Of a DNA stretch of 64,000 nt, positions 63,639 through 64,000 are shown in pieces. The stretch lies in NCBI RefSeq assembly GCF_036670015.1, contig NZ_CP137636.1:4070501-4134500 (forward strand). Reading direction: 5' to 3'. The stretch is from Niallia sp. XMNu-256. GTDB taxonomy: Bacteria; Bacillota; Bacilli; Bacillales; Cytobacillaceae. Under the pieces are notes generated by a model. That model had not been told where the DNA came from. It worked only from the letters and a program-made list of their open reading frames with translations, and ran no database searches. Made by a program: the position numbers and the translations under genes. Every line of letters begins with the position of its first letter. Position 1 is the first letter of the stretch.

Positions 63639-63677
63639 AAAAAACCAGATTCCAAATGGAGTCTGGTTTTTTTATTA
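63639..63677 (+). terminator. Intrinsic terminator after nspC
   Basis: AAAACCAGA pairs with TCTGGTTTT with inner TCCA/TGGA, followed by TTT. Confidence 0.9.
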
Positions 63678-63937
63678 GATAATAATCCTCAACCTCCTTC
63701 CCCTCTTAAACCTTTTTAGTCTATTTCGACCAATTTATTTTCAATTACCTCAAAATTGTAATAAAATAGAGTTAGGCTTAAATAATTGATTTAAATATGA
63801 AAACATAGCACATACTAAATCCGTAGGCCTATAATAAGTTATACATACCGGTACCGGAAGCATATAGCCCATTTAGTTACAAGTTTTAACTATTATAATG
63901 ATAATAATTATTTATTTAAAACAACTATTCATTTCTG

Positions 63938-63991
63938 TTGACAAAGTGCGAGAAATATATAATAATTATTATTGAATTAGAATTATTATAG
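63938..63991 (+). promoter_or_regulatory. Promoter with PerR/Fur-like box for a gene beyond the right edge
   Basis: TTGACA (63938-63943) is followed at 17 bp by AATAAT (TATAAT overlaps at 63958). TTAGAATTATTATAG (63977-63991) matches the PerR box TTATAAT-N-ATTATAA with two changes. The rest of 63678-63937 shows no gene. Confidence 0.5.
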
Positions 63992-64000
63992 AAAAGTCTT

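Overview
The window reads as chromosomal DNA of a spore-forming, low-GC Gram-positive of the Bacillaceae or a close relative. The evidence is AT-rich sequence, strong AGGAGG-type ribosome sites with frequent TTG/GTG starts, an S-box (SAM) and a TPP riboswitch in Bacillus-typical operons, GltC, MtnE/MtnU, and a class IV (PhaR/PhaC) polyhydroxyalkanoate locus. A 16-bp site matching the Bacillus parS consensus near 57.5 kb suggests the segment lies on the origin side of the chromosome. The species is not identified.

Layout. 1-8.0 kb: a flavin-based extracellular electron transfer (EET) locus. It holds a membrane-anchored type II NADH dehydrogenase (cut by the window start), a lipoprotein with two covalent-FMN domains, a lipoprotein FMN transferase, a UbiA-type demethylmenaquinone synthase candidate, and a dedicated ECF ATPase/ATPase/T set. 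8.2-11.7 kb: a Cys-rich Crp/Fnr regulator, then GltC divergent from NADP-glutamate dehydrogenase. 11.7-13.9 kb: a complete-looking actin-type partition cassette (ParR-like adaptor, ParM-like actin, iteron centromere). 14-19 kb: MtnE/MtnU, then the SAM-riboswitch-controlled MetNIQ methionine importer. 19-20.1 kb: a frameshifted iron-type alcohol dehydrogenase.

20.2-25.8 kb: a ten-gene minus-strand accessory cluster. A 33-residue two-cysteine peptide is followed by two ABC exporter pairs, a CPBP protease, an unknown membrane protein, a MauE-like membrane protein, a CXXC thioredoxin-like protein and a DUF4177-like protein. It looks like an undescribed disulfide-peptide (bacteriocin-like) system and is flanked by two near-identical terminator hairpins. 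26-30.2 kb: quinone/aromatic-stress genes (DoxX, DODA dioxygenase, MhqD-like esterase) divergent from an XRE-cupin regulator, a 52-bp repeat array, and an alpha/beta hydrolase.

30.2-44.8 kb: PHB metabolism. phaRBC diverges from phaQP; then come a reductase and a thiolase. A ketone-body operon (scoA, scoB, thiolase, GntP-type permease, 3-hydroxybutyrate dehydrogenase) has a sigma-54 promoter and three enhancer-like sites exactly 42 bp apart. The sigma-54 activator and a 3-hydroxyacyl-CoA dehydrogenase with its own -24/-12 element follow. 44.9-50.6 kb: a TraB-family protein, then an ATP-grasp ligase, a second MurE-like ligase and an Asp racemase that could form a D-Asp cell-wall module. 50.8-59.3 kb: a permease, TPP-riboswitch-controlled tenA-thiZXY, CstA, the parS site, a YjiH-family protein and a small acidic lipoprotein. 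59.3-64 kb: a second, exact 52-bp repeat array, a NERD-domain protein, a long structured RNA leader with its own terminator, and the carboxy(nor)spermidine pathway pair. The right edge carries a promoter with a PerR/Fur-like box for a gene outside the window.
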